NCBI GenBank assembly: GCA_029204225.1
Contig: CM055099.1
Location: 45,559,193-45,623,192, forward strand
DNA: 64,000 nucleotides
Reading direction: 5' to 3'
Source of the DNA: Diphasiastrum complanatum
Taxonomy: Eukaryota > Streptophyta > Lycopodiopsida > Lycopodiales > Lycopodiaceae
This document shows positions 23,761 to 36,447 of this stretch, in pieces. A model generated the notes under the pieces. The model was not told the DNA's origin, made no database searches, and was given only the letters and a program-made list of their open reading frames with translations. Made by a program: the position numbers and the translations under genes. How positions within the stretch are numbered: the stretch's first letter is position 1; each line of letters begins with the position of its first letter.

Positions 23761-24075
23761 TTCAGAAGAGAAATGGCCAGCACCAATACCTTCATGAGTG
23801 AGGGAAATTACAGAGGGGATTTCTCCTTCAGTAAGACATCGTCAGATAATTCCATCTAACCTTTGCTTGTAGAGTTGTCCTGCAATTAACGTATAAGGTT
23901 TAGTTTTGAGGATCAACGCTCGTTGTTCGGGTTTAGAAAAGGAAGGATCCATCTGCCCTGAAGTTAAATATTCGATAATTTCCTTAGCCCATATAGGTGT
24001 AGAGTCAACTTGGAAAAGGGTTGCATCTGGTAAATCATTGTTGACGCCTTGATCAGGGGTAGGAAGGTTAGGGAT

Positions 24076-25390
24076 TCAGGATAGATGATCTGCTAAAAAA
24101 TGCTGAACTCCCTTACAAACCACGATCCTAAACTCAAATTCTCTCAATAATAGGATCCATCTAGTAATACGACCTGTGGTGCAGGTCTTGTTTATGAGAT
24201 ACAACAGTGCTTGATGATCAGTGAAGAACACAAAGATTTTTCCTAGAAGATAATGGCGAAACTTCTGAACCGCATATACCATTGCCAAGGCTTCACGTTC
24301 GGTGGTGGTATAATTGACTTCAGTAGGTATCAATTGTCGACTAAGAAAACGAATTGGGTAATCCTTTTTTAATTCTCCCGGTTGGGTGAGCACTGCTCCA
24401 ATGGCATACTTGGATGCATCGGTATGCACATGGAATTCTTTAGAATAATTAGGAGCCCGGAGGATGGGTGCTTTGGTAAGGGCTTCTTTGAGTTGATTGA
24501 AGGCGATGCGTTGTTCATCTATCCATTTGGGAACTACAACTACTTTGTAGATTAAGCAGGCTTTGTTAGCAAAATAAAAAATAAAGCACCGATAGTAGTT
24601 GGCATGGCCAAGGAAGGAGTAAACTTCACGTATCGTACGCGGTTCTGGTAGATTTTGGATGATAAGGATCTTTTCAGGGTCAGTGGCAATGCCATTTTGT
24701 GAGATAATATGTCCTAACACAATACCATGGGTTACTTAAATCTGGCATTTTTTAGGGTTAAGAGAGATACCGAAGCATTGACATTGGATAAAAATTTTTT
24801 TGAGCACAGACATGACGTATTTCTTCGGAATGTGAGCCTAAATCGTCCAAGTAAACTTCTAAGGTATTGCCCATCTGTTGAGAAAAGGCCGCTTGCATAA
24901 TACGTTGGAAGGTGCTAGGAGCATTGCAGAGCCCAAAAGGCATGACTTTCCAGCAGAAGGTTCCCCATTCTGTGGCAAAGGCGGTTTTGTGTTGATCTTC
25001 TTCAGCGATTTGGATCATATTATATCCGCTAAAGCCATCTAAGAAGGAGTAAGCCTCATCTCCTGCTAGATTTTCTAAGATGGATTCTCCGAAAGGTAAT
25101 GGGAAATGATCACGTTCAGTGACGGCGTTAAGTCTCTTAAAATCGACACAGATCCAGAGTTTTCCATTTTTCTTGGGGACGATGACAATTGGAGAGACCC
25201 ACTCAGTATGTTCAATTTCATATATAAATCTCGCATCTAAAAGGCGTTGTCTAGATGGGATTGCATCTGTATGGACGACTCGCAGTGGGCCTCGCACCCG
25301 ATTTAAGTGGATACGATGCACAACTACTTGGGGTGAGACGCCTTTCATGTCTTTATAGGTCCAGGCAAAGATATGTCGATATTTTTGCAA
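24076..25390 (-). pseudogene. Gypsy reverse transcriptase and RNase H
   Basis: 25390-24758 holds the RT fingers and palm (IVPKKNGKLWICVDFKRLN, MPFGLCNAPSTFQRIM, active site VYLDDL). 24720-24076 continues after a frameshift with thumb and RNase H (HTDASKYAIGAVLTQPG, TTEREALAMVYAVQKFRHYL, FFTDHQALLYLINK). The catalytic YLDD is intact but the break between the two ORFs and the lack of neighbouring intact ORFs make it non-functional. Confidence 0.9.
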
Positions 25391-26276
25391 GAGATTTTCA
25401 AGCCGCCTTCGTTGTTCGCGATTGAGATGAGCTCCAATGTGGACAAGATATTTGTTGGTTTCATTTGGCTCACTCAGGGAAAGGGTTATGGTTTGTGCAG
25501 GGCCTTCGTAGGGTGAATTACTAGTGGGCTCATGTTGAGCTTGGGGTAATTTGATTGTGACATCCTCGATCGTATAGTCTTTAAAGTATGCAGGAACATC
25601 ATGGGCTGAAGATTAGAGGGGGGCCTTGCCTTTATCTTGCCGAGATGGTGCTTTTTTGGGGATGGGTGTAGGGCTAGAGGCAATCTCAGGGACTTCCCGA
25701 ACAGTTGTAAGGTCACCTGGCGGTTGAATTTCAAGTGGCTTTTTCATTTTCTCTTTCATAGTATGACCACCTAGTTGAGGTTTTGGTGGTGGAGAGACAG
25801 TTGGTATGTCATGGAGGATCTCGTCATCAATGTGAAAGATAATCTTCTCCTCACAGAGATCCCATGGATAGTGTGGGCATTTGGAACGGTAGAATTTTGT
25901 CTCAGGTTTTTCACTTGCAACCTTGGCAACTGATTCCACCTTGGAAGCATGTTGCGATAGGTCTTCGGGGGAAGGGCTTCCATATAGTTGAGAATCTGAA
26001 TATCAGAAATGTCCATATCTTCTGGGCAATTCTGAATTTGTAAGACGTTCTCGTCATCAATAAATAAATTGTCTGACTCATTAGTAGGTAGCCATGCAAA
26101 ATTTAGTAGCTCATCATGGTGTGGAAGAATATTAACAAAATTGATATTGATGATGGATGTATCCAGATCAGATAATTAGTCGTCATCGATCGGGTGTGGA
26201 GAGGTACAATTATCCTGATGTTGAGCACAGTAATCGACATTTACATAATCAATGGTAGCTAGACTATGACTCCAGT

Positions 26277-26822
26277 TTATGATATCAGTAGATTTAACAT
26301 AATGACCTTTTTTGTGGCTGGACTGGTATGGCTCAAATACTGAGTTGGTGGTTGAGATCCCTCGTCATGAATGTGTGCAGGTTTGAGTTTACCAGTTGAG
26401 TCAATTGTGACAGAATTGTCACGATTACCAAAAGTGACTCGGCCTTTGCTCCAGTCATGAACGACTCGTGCATTGGTGAGCCACAGATGACCAAGTAGTA
26501 ATTCATAAGAATATGCATTATTGGGAATATCAAGTACTACAAGGTCAACAGAAAATTTGAGACCTCCTAGTTTGATCAACACATGCGGAAGGAAACCGGT
26601 AGGTCGGACCACACTTTGATCAGCCATTCAAAGCTGACAAGTAGATTTGGCTAGCTTGTCTCTCAGATTCCATTCCATCATGAGAGATGTGGAAATGATA
26701 TTAACCCCAGAACCTCCATCGAGTACTGCTAAAACTTCACAAGATTGATGATGGGGAGTTGGGATTTTGATGTTGCCTCGTTCGTTGAGTGGATTGATTA
26801 GATGTAAGGGCATTTCAGGCAA
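26277..26822 (-). pseudogene. Gypsy retropepsin
   Basis: VLAVLDGGSGVNIISTSLM is the aspartic protease active site; downstream LGHLWLTNARVVHDWSKG completes the usual fold. A stop at 26,628 separates the two halves. The segment 25,400-26,270 between this and RT holds Pro/Lys-rich frames (25,486-26,099) with no recognised domain, normal for the linker in this family. Confidence 0.8.
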
Positions 26823-27239
26823 CTCATCAATAGTGGTGGTGGTATTGGATTGGATCTATTGTTTCCACTGGCCAGCATGCTTCCAGAGGACATGGAAGAG
26901 AAGAGTGACATTGGCTTGTAGCAAATCTCCCCAAACTTCGGTACCTTCAAGGGTTTTGCTTTCAAAGGGCTTGTGAGGTACTTTATGGGAAGAGGAAGAT
27001 TGTTGGTTGGCATTACGGATTTGCTGACGATACTCAAGATGCGGCCAAATTTTTTCAGATGGGTGAGGATAAACTATCGAGGTTGAATCATCACTTGGAG
27101 GAACAGCCTGCGGTTAAGTTTTGCTGGGTGCAAGTGTAGGGGCTTGCCGTTGGGTTTGTGCCCAAGTCAAGACCCAAGCAGGATGAGTTTCAACTGGTAA
27201 CGTTTCTACTTGCACTGAACAGACTGGAGTAGCAGGTTT

Positions 27240-28460
27240 GGATCGGGATGGGCAATCCTTCACGTGATGTTCAATACCACAATTTTCACAAGCTGGAGGG
27301 AAACAAAGTTTATATGGGCAACGAATACTAGGATGTTTACCTGCATAGATAAAGCATTCTCATATTGCGAGTAGTTGATGTGTGGCAAAGACAGCTTGGT
27401 TTGGATTATAAGCTTGGGCATTGGGTCCAGTGGATGAGCATTAGAATCATAGGTATAATAAACAACCGTTTCAGTAGAGTACTGCGGTTGAGTATTGTCT
27501 TCCACATAGTAGGTGGCCGGATCGATGGTATTCGGATCAAGATAATGGACAGCGTTTTGTGGGACAGGTTGGTTAACAACAAACTGTTGACGTGGGGATG
27601 GATATTGATTTGGTGCAGGTGGTCATGGGTGGTAAACCCCTAGTCATGGCACAGGTTGTTGTGGTGGGTAGGGGCGGTAAGCTCAATAAATGATGGGTCT
27701 GGCGGCTGCTGGGAAATGATTTTGCAGTTGAGGGCATTCATTAGCAGTGTGATGCTGTGAGCAGATTGGACACCAGACATTTTCTCTTGCTGGAAAGATT
27801 TCTCAGCAATTTGTTTCATGGCGATTTGAAATTCGGCAGTGAGTTTATCCATATGTGATTGTTGAGCTTTTTACCAGGATTCCATTTGATGTAAAAGTTC
27901 AGAAGACTGAGCAATATTATCAGACTTAGGACGATTCGGATTCTTAGATTTCTTTTCACGATGGTCAAAGTCATCATCGGAACCTTCGTCTTCTTCACGG
28001 ATAGCATCGGTCATCACATCTTTAAGTTGATCATAAAGGTCAACTGGTTTGAGTTCACGGCGGATGTTTTAACTAAAAATAGTTTTATGGCCATGCGTTC
28101 AGTGATATTTTCATGAACACATTCTACTTTGAGACGTTTAGAACGCTCAATGAAGTTTCGAACAGACTCTTCGCGACACATCTTGATATGAGTAATTTGA
28201 ATGAACGGGCTCTGAGTCAATTTGGATGGTTTGAAACGCTTGATGAGAGCGTCCTTGAGGGTGGTCCAAGAAGCAAGATCAGGAGTTTCGAGATTCAAGT
28301 ACCACTCCTTGGCGGTGCCATAAAGTACCATGGGAAATAGGTGAAGCTTTTCAGTTTTAGAGGTATCTCCATAAAAACGGCACGCATTATCAAAGTCTTG
28401 GAGAAATCAAACTGGGTCAGATTTGCCATCGTACTTTGGTGCATCGTTCTTCGTCCCATT
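27240..28460 (-). pseudogene. Gypsy gag with CCHC zinc knuckles
   Basis: 28331-28014 encodes a retrotransposon gag block (GTAKEWYLNLETPDLASWTT, LKDALIKRFKP, REESVRNFIERSKRL). Two zinc knuckles follow in broken frames: CPICSQHHTANECP at about 27,730-27,775 and CENCGIEHHVKDCP at about 27,250-27,295. The reading frame is interrupted many times. Confidence 0.8.
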
Positions 28461-29343
28461 CGTGGAGTCGTCGGATTAGAAGATTAGCACAGTCACGAGA
28501 TATGATGCAGAATACAGATGAGCAGGGCAGGACTGTACTTGACAAAAAGGGCAGTTTGCTTGAAGAATGGATAGTGTAGGACAAAAATTGGTCTTTCTGA
28601 TTGTTATAGAATTTGCGGACAGGCTGAGAAATCATGGAGAGGCAGATAAATCTAACTATAATACTTGCAAATTCTGAACAAGTATTCTATATGTCTAAAT
28701 AGTGAACTCTTAGATTTTCTGAAAAAATTTGGCGATTCAGAATTCGCGGATAGTATAGGAAAATTGTGCTCTGTGAGGGCGAATTGTTAGGCTTGATGGC
28801 GAATTCTAACAGAGAGGTTTGACTGGCAGATAGGGAATATAGAGAAAGATGTGATGTTCTGTCAGTAAACGGGCAAAATCTGTGAGATAGAATTCGCAGA
28901 GCTGCTGAAGGACTGATCTTAATGAGATCTAGCCTCAGTGAAGTCGTCAAATTCTAAGACAAAGATTTTGATAAGAAATAAGGGATTTTGACAGTATAAC
29001 AGGCTGTTTTCTCAAAATCTGATTGCGGTCAGAATTCGTGGAGGTGATAAAATGAAAGATCAGGGTCTGTTAGGGCTGCAGACAGACTGGTGAATTCTAA
29101 CATACCTGTTTGGTTGTGAAAAAAGTCACTTGGGTCATTTCTTTTGAAGAAAATGCCCAAGTTGACTCTTTTGTTGCTTCCCCTCGGTTTGAGAAGTAGC
29201 TCTGCAGCTCGTGTAGGACCCGGAGAGACGACGCGTGCTGTTTGTTGGTAGATAGAGATAGGCACACAAGCAAACATACAACACGGAAGCAAGAAATAAA
29301 AGAAGAAAAAGGAGAAGAAACTAGGTAGAAAAATACTTAAAAA

Positions 29344-29358
29344 GCGGCAACGGCACCA
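29344..29358 (-). other. Gypsy primer-binding site (tRNA-Asp type)
   Basis: Minus-strand TGGTGCCGTTGCCGC follows the LTR end directly; this matches the TGGCGCCGTTGCCG primer site complementary to tRNA-Asp used by many plant gypsy elements, with one difference. Confidence 0.7.
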
Positions 29359-29359
29359 A

Positions 29360-30065
29360 TGTTGGAAGTATTTCTAGCGAGTGCGGTGGCTAGATCTACT
29401 TACGGGTGTAGTATAGGGATGTAGAGATTCGTCCACTTTTTAAGTTTCTACAATAAGCTTCAACGGAAATATGAATAGGAATGAGAGCACTAAGGCTTAC
29501 CCAACTAGTGCCTGAAACAGAAATAAACTGATTAGTAACAACAATAAAAATCCTTGCTAAGGCTTACCCAACTAGCAAGGTGATTAGAATAATCCTAGAT
29601 TAACACCCGAAGGGTAATAAAATGAGATTGCGGCTAATATTAAACAAATAAACAATAATGAACATGCCACAATAAAACCGATGAAAAGGAGGCAAGAGGA
29701 GGCCCGAGCACCTTCCCTCAAGCTATGCACCTTTCCAAGGGGAACACAAATGAAATATAATGATAATTCTCCAAAATAGAAAGCAAGATAGCTCAATCTC
29801 AAAAGTGTTATTTACAATGCAAATACCTCTCCTTTTATGGCAAGGAGGCTCTTCCATAGGTGTCTACTAACTTATGGAACTAATCTGTTCCTAGCCTTTC
29901 TAGAACTTCTAACTTAGGATTTAGAACTTCAATTTTCTTAATTTAGGACAACTTAAGATAAAATAATTCTAATCTTAAGTTTCCTAAGTCTAAGCTCTAA
30001 ATTTAAGTTTAAGCTATTTTATTATTATTTAAGCTTCTACTCACAGACTTACAAAACACATGCCA
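29360..30065 (-). mobile_element. Gypsy 5' LTR
   Basis: On the plus strand the LTR starts TGTTGGAAGTATTTC at 29360, next to the primer-binding site. Its other end is placed at ...ACATGCCA (30065) by the terminal CA, but this is tentative because an 18-bp direct repeat (CTTACAAAACACATGCCA, 30048-30065 and 30102-30119) spans the boundary. Confidence 0.55.
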
Positions 30066-30149
30066 TGGCTTGAAGTTTATTGACAGATGCTCATACGTGG
30101 TCTTACAAAACACATGCCACAGAGTATTATTATTTTTTTATTTTCTCTG

Positions 30150-31087
30150 TGTTAGCACAATTGCTAACAATTTTCATGGATTTCATGGTTGGGTTACCAC
30201 GACGCATGATGCAATTTGGGTTGTGGTCGACCATCTTACCAAATTTGCTACGTTTAGGGTAAAGACCATCGCAAAGGCTTCTGATTTAGCTCAGATATTT
30301 GTAGAGCATTTGTTTAGGCTTTACGGATTACCAAGTGATATTGTGAGCAATCGCGATCCGAAGTTCACCGGTCACTTTTGGTTGGCCGTGTTTGCTAAAC
30401 TAGAGATGACACTGAGCTTGGGTTCTTTTGTTCATCCTAAGACGAATGGACAGACAAAAAGAAGAAATCAGACGATGGAACAAATGCTTCGGGCATATGT
30501 TTTCAGACGACAATTTGATTGGGAAAAGTACCTTCCATTGATCGAGTTTGCCTATAATAGTAGTAAGCATTCGGCTATCGGTTATAGCCCGTTTATGCTT
30601 ATGTACAGTTTTGAGCCTAGGTCACCCATCACGGTTGAGACTCGGACGATCAAGTTTCAGAAAGCAGCGGATTTCCTGCACTATATGCAAAAAATTGCAC
30701 GCGAAAATGTCCAGAGTGCCCATGATAGGGACAGACATTATGCAAATCTGAAAAGATCACCGAAAGACTTCCAAGTGTGAGACTGGGTATATTTGAGAAT
30801 CCCGAAGGATTCGAGTGTAATGCATACCGGCAAGCATTATAAGTTGTCTAGTAGATATAGAGGACCGTTTAAGATCTTGAAAAAGATCGGATCCTAAGCT
30901 TACCAATTGGAACTCTCGGAAAGAAAAAAGTCTGCGTGAAGGAGAACATCTTGGATCTGGAGATCAGTTGGACCTCTTGGATGAATCATCGGGTGTATCT
31001 CGTCTTGAATCCGAAAAAATATTGGATACAAGAACTAAACGATTGAGAACTCGTATAGTTACCGAGTATCTAGTTTGATGGAGGGGA
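30150..31087 (+). pseudogene. Gypsy integrase, plus-strand element
   Basis: From FMDFMVGLPRR, through a frameshift, to DAIWVVVDHLTKFATF, EHLFRLYGLPSDIVSNRDPK, FTGHFW, HPKTNGQTKRRNQTMEQMLR and AYNSSKHSAIGYSPF. After a TGA at 30,778 the C-terminal module continues (DWVYLRIPKDSS, YRGPFKILKKIGS). The first two Asp of the catalytic DDE are present; the Glu position of the normal QTER motif is Lys. Followed by a purine tract GGAGGGGA and an LTR. Confidence 0.85.
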
Positions 31088-31780
31088 TGTACGGATGATG
31101 ACGATTCCTTGGAACAGGAAGGAAGCTTAAGGAGGAACTTTCCCAGTTTTAAGTTTTGAGGACAAAACTTGAATAAATGTCATGCCCATGACTGGTCTCG
31201 GGTAGCATGTCCATGCTAGAGACCGGTAAACCAACAACTCGTAAGTTGATTGTGACTATAAGAGAATTGGGGTCCTTATGAGTACATGGTCATAATTAAA
31301 GGTTGTAGGCCTAAACACATGGTGGTGGAGTTGGTATGGGTCTATCAGTGAGTCATTACAGAACTGGATGATGTGGCCCAGATAGGCTGCAGAGGTGTCT
31401 GGTGAGGTGTCACAGTGCACTACTAGTAGTGCATGGGCCTTGGAGGGTATAAGTATAACTGCTGGGCTCTCACTAATGTATGCTTGATTTTCTAATTGGT
31501 AGCTACATGCTGCTGGTGTGACTCCTCTTTCCATGACTCTGATTTATCCATAGCTTGGGGGCTAGATCTGTTCGATCTAGGTTTGGTTGGGTTGGTTTAC
31601 CTCCACCAGTTCCCATTGGTTGTTGCGTTGTATGGTATGCTTAGACTAAAATCATGTTGCGAGGACTTTATAACTATTGTGGTCAACCATTTCAGAGGAG
31701 CAAAATACCTATCCTGTCTATTGCAAGAACAATGAACAGATCTCTTTTAGACAATTGCCTACATGACATTTCAGGGACAA
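31088..31780 (+). mobile_element. 3' LTR of the plus-strand gypsy element (right end unclear)
   Basis: Begins TGTACGGATGATGACG right after the polypurine tract. It contains inverted copies of GACTGGTCTCGGGTAGCATG / CATGCTAGAGACCGG near 31,190-31,225 and an octamer-rich stretch. The right boundary with the copia family 1 LTR fragment near 31,790 was not resolved. Confidence 0.55.
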
Positions 31781-31789
31781 CAATATGGC

Positions 31790-32256
31790 CAAACTCCTTC
31801 AGACAGAAATCCTATGCTTACTTTTCATTCTGTCTGACTTTCTAGTTGCTCAATCTGGTAATCTGTTTTTTAGCAAATTAATATTAGTCTAGTTGTTGAC
31901 GACTAATATTTAGTCTTGCCTTTCGCAAATAATTCACGATTGATTATCAGTCGAGTTCAGTCTAGCTCTTCGCAAATCATTTGCGACAAATAATTTGTCT
32001 AGCTGTTCGCGACAAATTATTCTTCTGATGTTTTATTAACATTTGGCTACGTAATCAGAATGACCGTGATTTCTATCACTAACATTTTGTTTGTTTCTTG
32101 GCATAATCATGCTTAGGAAAAAAGTCAAATAGCTCATTCTGCTGCGCACAAACACTTTCCATTCGAGTTCGTTTCTCGTTCATTTCTTTTTCGTGTTTGT
32201 TTTCTTTTCGAGCTATTTTTCATTTCTCACACATGACACACCCTCTTTCTCCAACA
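31790..32256 (+). mobile_element. Copia family 1, second copy: truncated 5' LTR and primer-binding site
   Basis: Aligns with 10,690-11,136 (same TTCATTTTGTCTGA, TTCGCGA and GTTTCTCGTTC blocks) and ends CCAACA at 32256, followed by TGGTATCAGAGC (32257-32268). The left 600 or so bases of the LTR are missing. Confidence 0.8.
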
Positions 32257-32410
32257 TGGTATCAGAGCTATTTTTGTAGCCTGATAAGCTTCCACAATAC
32301 AAGACTCTACTAGCCGATAGAGTAATTGTCTTCTTGTTCTATAATTATGTATCAGATTTTCATACTTAAGTCACTGATAGTTTTTTCTATCACTTAGACT
32401 AATCTTCCAC

Positions 32411-33010
32411 ATGGATTTCCAAGGGAAAGCCAGTCCTATTATGGACAAGCTTGATGGAGCCAATTACCATTTATGAAAATTCAAGATAAAAATTGTACTA
32501 ATGTCTAAAGAATTGTATGACGTTGTTATAGGTGCAGAAGGGAAACCTGAAGCAGACGACGCAGCATTCGCCAGATGGAGGCTAAAAAATGGAAAGGCTT
32601 TTGTGCTGATCATCCTCAACATCACGGATACCCAGATCGGCCATGTATCCGAGGCTCAGACATTGAAAGAAGTCTGGGACATCTTGAGCACACTATACGA
32701 AGTGCGAGATATAGCTTCCAAGCTACATCTCATGAAAAAATTTTACTCCCTCAAGATGGCGAATGATGATTCCTTGCAGAATCATATCAATCAACTCAAG
32801 AACCTACTAAGGCAAATGGCCGCAGTCGGATCTATCATAGACGATCAAAATGCAGTGATGCAACTGCTTACAAGCTTGCCAAGCTCATACGACAGCTGGG
32901 TGATGATCATCACGACACATCTAGAAACGAATCTTTCGAGAGTCATTACTATGTTATTGCAGGAAGACACGAAGAGGAACAAAGCCTCAAGTGGATCAAG
33001 AAGGAAGTAG
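32411..33010 (+). pseudogene. Copia family 1 gag, second copy
   Basis: Begins ATG at 32411 and closely matches the gag at 11263. A TGA replaces the TGG of the WKF motif near 32,475. Beyond that the frame is open from 32,501 to 33,010 (IGHVSEAQTLKEVWDILST, QNHINQLKNLLRQMAAVGS, LTSLPSSYDSWVM). The matching pol segments lie far downstream at 39.5-41.65 kb, so several kilobases of other repeats have been inserted in between. Confidence 0.85.
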
Positions 33011-33039
33011 ATCATTAGATTATGCCAATAAGTCTCCCA

Positions 33040-36000
33040 AATTTGCAAATCAGAGACCTCGATCTCAATAACTATGGCAAATTAAGGGCAAAATTCACCC
33101 AAAACTAATGGATCTATTACCATGTCCATCAGAACTTCCAGAGAACTACCAACAGTCTAATCAAGCATGGATGAAGCTGATTACCAGTTTGCAAAAGTTA
33201 AAGTCAGAGAATCTCAAGATCTCGTCAAAAAACACTCTAAAAGAGCACTTTTTTCATGATTTTTGGAGATCTCCTAGGAGATAGCTCTTGAAACTTGGAC
33301 AGTCACTAGATCTGACCCAGATGCATCCATGAAAATCTCTGCGAGAGTTCTTGATGGAGAAGTCATCATTTTTGAGTGTATGCGAGGGTTTCCAGAAGCT
33401 GAATTTTCAGAACCTTCGTAGAGCATCAAGATCATCCTACCAACCTTTGCAAGGTGCATAAATGGAATCAAAGCAGTGAATTAGCCTGCCTACATGGTCT
33501 GATCTTGAAAAGCCAACCACAGGAACATGTTGTGCGAGAGATCACCTCCTGCAAGAGTTGAACCCTTGTAGATAGTCTGAATCCTCGTAGAACCTTTGCA
33601 AGGCAGTGAAATCACCTTCTGAACTCTCACAGACTTCTCTGAGGTCTTAGAATTTTGTGAAGAAAGTTCCTACCAAAATTTGGATGGAACTGAACAAGGG
33701 AAAGTGGATTTCATCTGATACGTACTCTAAATTCCACTATATAAGGGCTGAATTCGAGTCATCTGTCACCTTTGTTGGCGAAGCTCTGTTCAAATTTTCA
33801 CTAAAATTTTCAAGTTCTCTGTTTGCCACCAAATTTCATACAAGTTATCATTTGCACGATCGAGCAGATCCCACCACCCCAGATGACATCAGGTCCCCTG
33901 AGAACCTGATTGAAGACAATGACGACGGAGCTCCACAAGTCGGCGGGGCTGCTACCACACAATCCCCTATCAGTGCCAACATTCGGCTGTTCCAACAGAC
34001 TTAACGAAGGCGTACCAAACCTTGGGCACATACATCTTGAAGGCGGTAGCAGCCAAGGCCATTTTGGACAGTCGGGTACTCCACCTGGCGACAAGCAACA
34101 CACAGCTGCGATCGGACCTCACAAAGCTGCAGCAAGAGCTTATTCTAGCTCAACAGCATGAACAAGAAGGGCACCGGGAGATCGCCAAGCTGCAGCAGAA
34201 GGAGGATGGCCTCAACCTATACATCCAAAGCCTATCCAAAGCGCTGACAGAGGCCTCCATGAAGGTGCGAGAGCTTTAATCCGAAGTGTCCCAATGGCTT
34301 GCTCCCCTCCAGGCGCAACTACAAATTTTTGAAGTAGAGAATATGCGCCTGGGGGCAGAAGTGAAAGCCTTACAAAATGAAAAACTCGTCTTGCTAGCTC
34401 AATCTGCACCAGACTCAAGGCCGCTCTCTCAAGCATAGATGAATCTCTTTAAGCGTCAGGTGCAGGTATATAGCCAAACATTGAACAGCTACTAGGTACA
34501 GTTCGACAAGTACTGGGCAAGCGCAACTCACGAGCTCGCCCAGGCCAAACAAGCCCTCAAGGCTTGCCAACAGTACATGGAGAAGAAGACCCAACACACC
34601 CCAATGGTGATTCCACTGCCACCAGTTTGTCTTGGTCGACCCACGCTTGGAATCTGTGCGTCCAGGGATCACCAAGGAAGGCAGCTCGGTAATAGACATG
34701 AGCGATTGGCAGCTGATCTTCGACTTTGTCAGAAGCTAGCGCCTTATTGGGATCAAAGAATATAGTGGGGAGAAAATTGTCCCATTTGGTTTCAATTACC
34801 ATTAAATGCTCTAAGTCTCGAACGTGAGTGACTGCCTTGCGGAGTGTTGGATCAAAGCAGGTGAAATATTTATTGACGAATATGGTGAGAGCCCTTCGGG
34901 TGTCTACATCCATATCCCAACCATGCTCTGATGGAATCCTTGGCCAATTGAAATTTTGAATCATGATTTTGTCCAGAGGGGTGCCGCATTCCGCCCATTT
35001 GGATCGTCGTGTGCATGGCAGGAAGTGTGCATTCACCCGTAGTTGTTGCGGACTTGTCACATAAGCCATGATGGTCGCAGGATGTCTTTCAAAAAGCTGC
35101 TGACGCCACTCTGGTTGTGGTTGGAGGGCGAACAATGCTTGCAGCTCGTTGCCCTTTATTGTCAGAGCTGAAAATGATATATGTCAACCGCCTCTGGATG
35201 GCTTGTGGAGATACATAGCCAAAAATTTGTTTATTTTCTCCCCCATGAACTTTGGTCTTCGAAAGACCCGACTGGCAGATATGGTGCGTGGACCTCTTGA
35301 TGATGAGGCTTGTCCTTCCTTTTGGCTTTGGCTCGGACCTGCATCTTGGCCTTGGTCTCGCGTCTCAGCACCCGTATTGGCTGGTCCTTGGTCTTGGCCT
35401 TCGGATCCTTATTCTTGATTGAACCCCCCTACTGCTTGCTAGCCTTGGTCCTGGCTCGTGCTGGCCTGTGCAACATAAAGCTGACAGGAGTCCACAAGTC
35501 CCTTCACACGCCCAAGGACTTGAAGAAACTAGACCGCATCAACTTCATGGAAGACGTCATGGGCTACCTGATCCACCAGAGGCGGGCCAAGAAGACTCTT
35601 TACTGAATCGACAAAGTGCCGAAGGACCGACACTACTTCAGGCCATGGGTCTTGTTGGGGGTATTCCCGACGAAGTATAAATAAATAAAATCGTCCAATA
35701 AAAGGTGCTGCGAGGGCATGGCATCCTACGCATATAAGCCCATGGCCCATTGAGCACGCAAGCTAAGTTGTAAATAAAATAATAAGCTTGGGACCTTTGT
35801 AAGTAAAATAAAACTTGAGGCCCAAAGTCAATTTTAAACTTAGAGATTATTTTTCTAAATTGGATCCAATTTGGGACTCACATGAAACTTGTGAAATTCA
35901 ATGTACCTTTTGTGGACCCTTGGATCAAGATGGATCCAAGATGAATGGATAGGATCAATGTAAATATTATCCAATAGGATTTTGGGGCAAGGGCCTTCCC

Positions 36001-36440
36001 CATTTTATAAAAAAGCACCATTTGTACTCTAATTCCATGCTTAAGGAGGAGGAGAAAACTTTGTCAATTTGGAGAGCCAAGCATCCTCATTTGCTAAGCA
36101 CTCATGCTAATGCTTTGTTGTGTGTTTCTAATTGTTTCCTTTTCTATGTTCTTGTTTTAATAGTTATGATTTTTCCATTAGCATGCATCTTGAGTTTTTG
36201 AGCTAACCTCCCCCTCAACTCTATCTCTCTCTTTCTCTCTTCTCCGTCTTTCTCTTCGATTCTACCCTTTTCTTTCACCAACAATCATAATGAAGTTAGT
36301 TAGGGAGGTAGAGTTAGTGTGAGTAATGTTAGTGGAAGTAGAGTTAGATAAAAAGTAGGGAACTAACTAGAAGTAGCATCTATGCATAGTTAGGTGCCTA
36401 CCCTTGCTGACAAGCGGGAGGGCTATTACAACGTCGGATC
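33040..36440. other. Inserted repeat of unknown type with coiled-coil and Gln-rich frames
   Basis: Plus strand 34,022-34,436 encodes heptad-rich sequence (RSDLTKLQQELILAQQHEQE, AKLQQKEDGLNLYIQSLSK) with stops at 34,277 and 34,437. Minus strand 34,557-35,420 encodes an unrelated frame: a Gln-rich part, FMGEKINKFLAMYLHKP, a stop near 35,200, then ERHPATIMAYVTSPQQLRVN, NFNWPRIPSEHGWDMDVDTR, and DLEHLMVIETKWDNFLP. Plus 35,470-35,690 has HKSLHTPKDLKKLDRINFME. None was matched to a family; gag-like or plant transposon-associated proteins are the likely source. 35,750-36,440 is AT-rich with no gene. Confidence 0.45.
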
Positions 36441-36447
36441 GAAGACC

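Larger units (their letters stand above)
22741..30065 (-). mobile_element. Degenerate Ty3/gypsy retrotransposon lacking its 3' LTR
   Basis: On the minus strand, in 5' to 3' order: LTR (30,065 to 29,360), tRNA-Asp-type primer-binding site, gag, zinc knuckles, retropepsin, reverse transcriptase, RNase H, integrase. The element stops inside or just after the integrase C-terminus at 22,741, next to the copia family 4 gag, with no 3' LTR. Every ORF is broken by stops or frameshifts. Domain order and the DGGSGVN protease motif fit the gypsy/Tat-Athila side of the family; exact clade is not decidable by eye. Confidence 0.85.

Noticed and set aside
11137-32268. TGGTATCAGAGC sites as possible tRNA fragments
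   Set aside because: They are retrotransposon primer-binding sites next to LTR ends, not tRNA genes; no A and B box pair or cloverleaf is present.
35149-35418. Trp/Pro-rich plus-strand ORF
   Set aside because: It is the antisense of the Gln-rich minus-strand frame and has biased, repeat-like composition.
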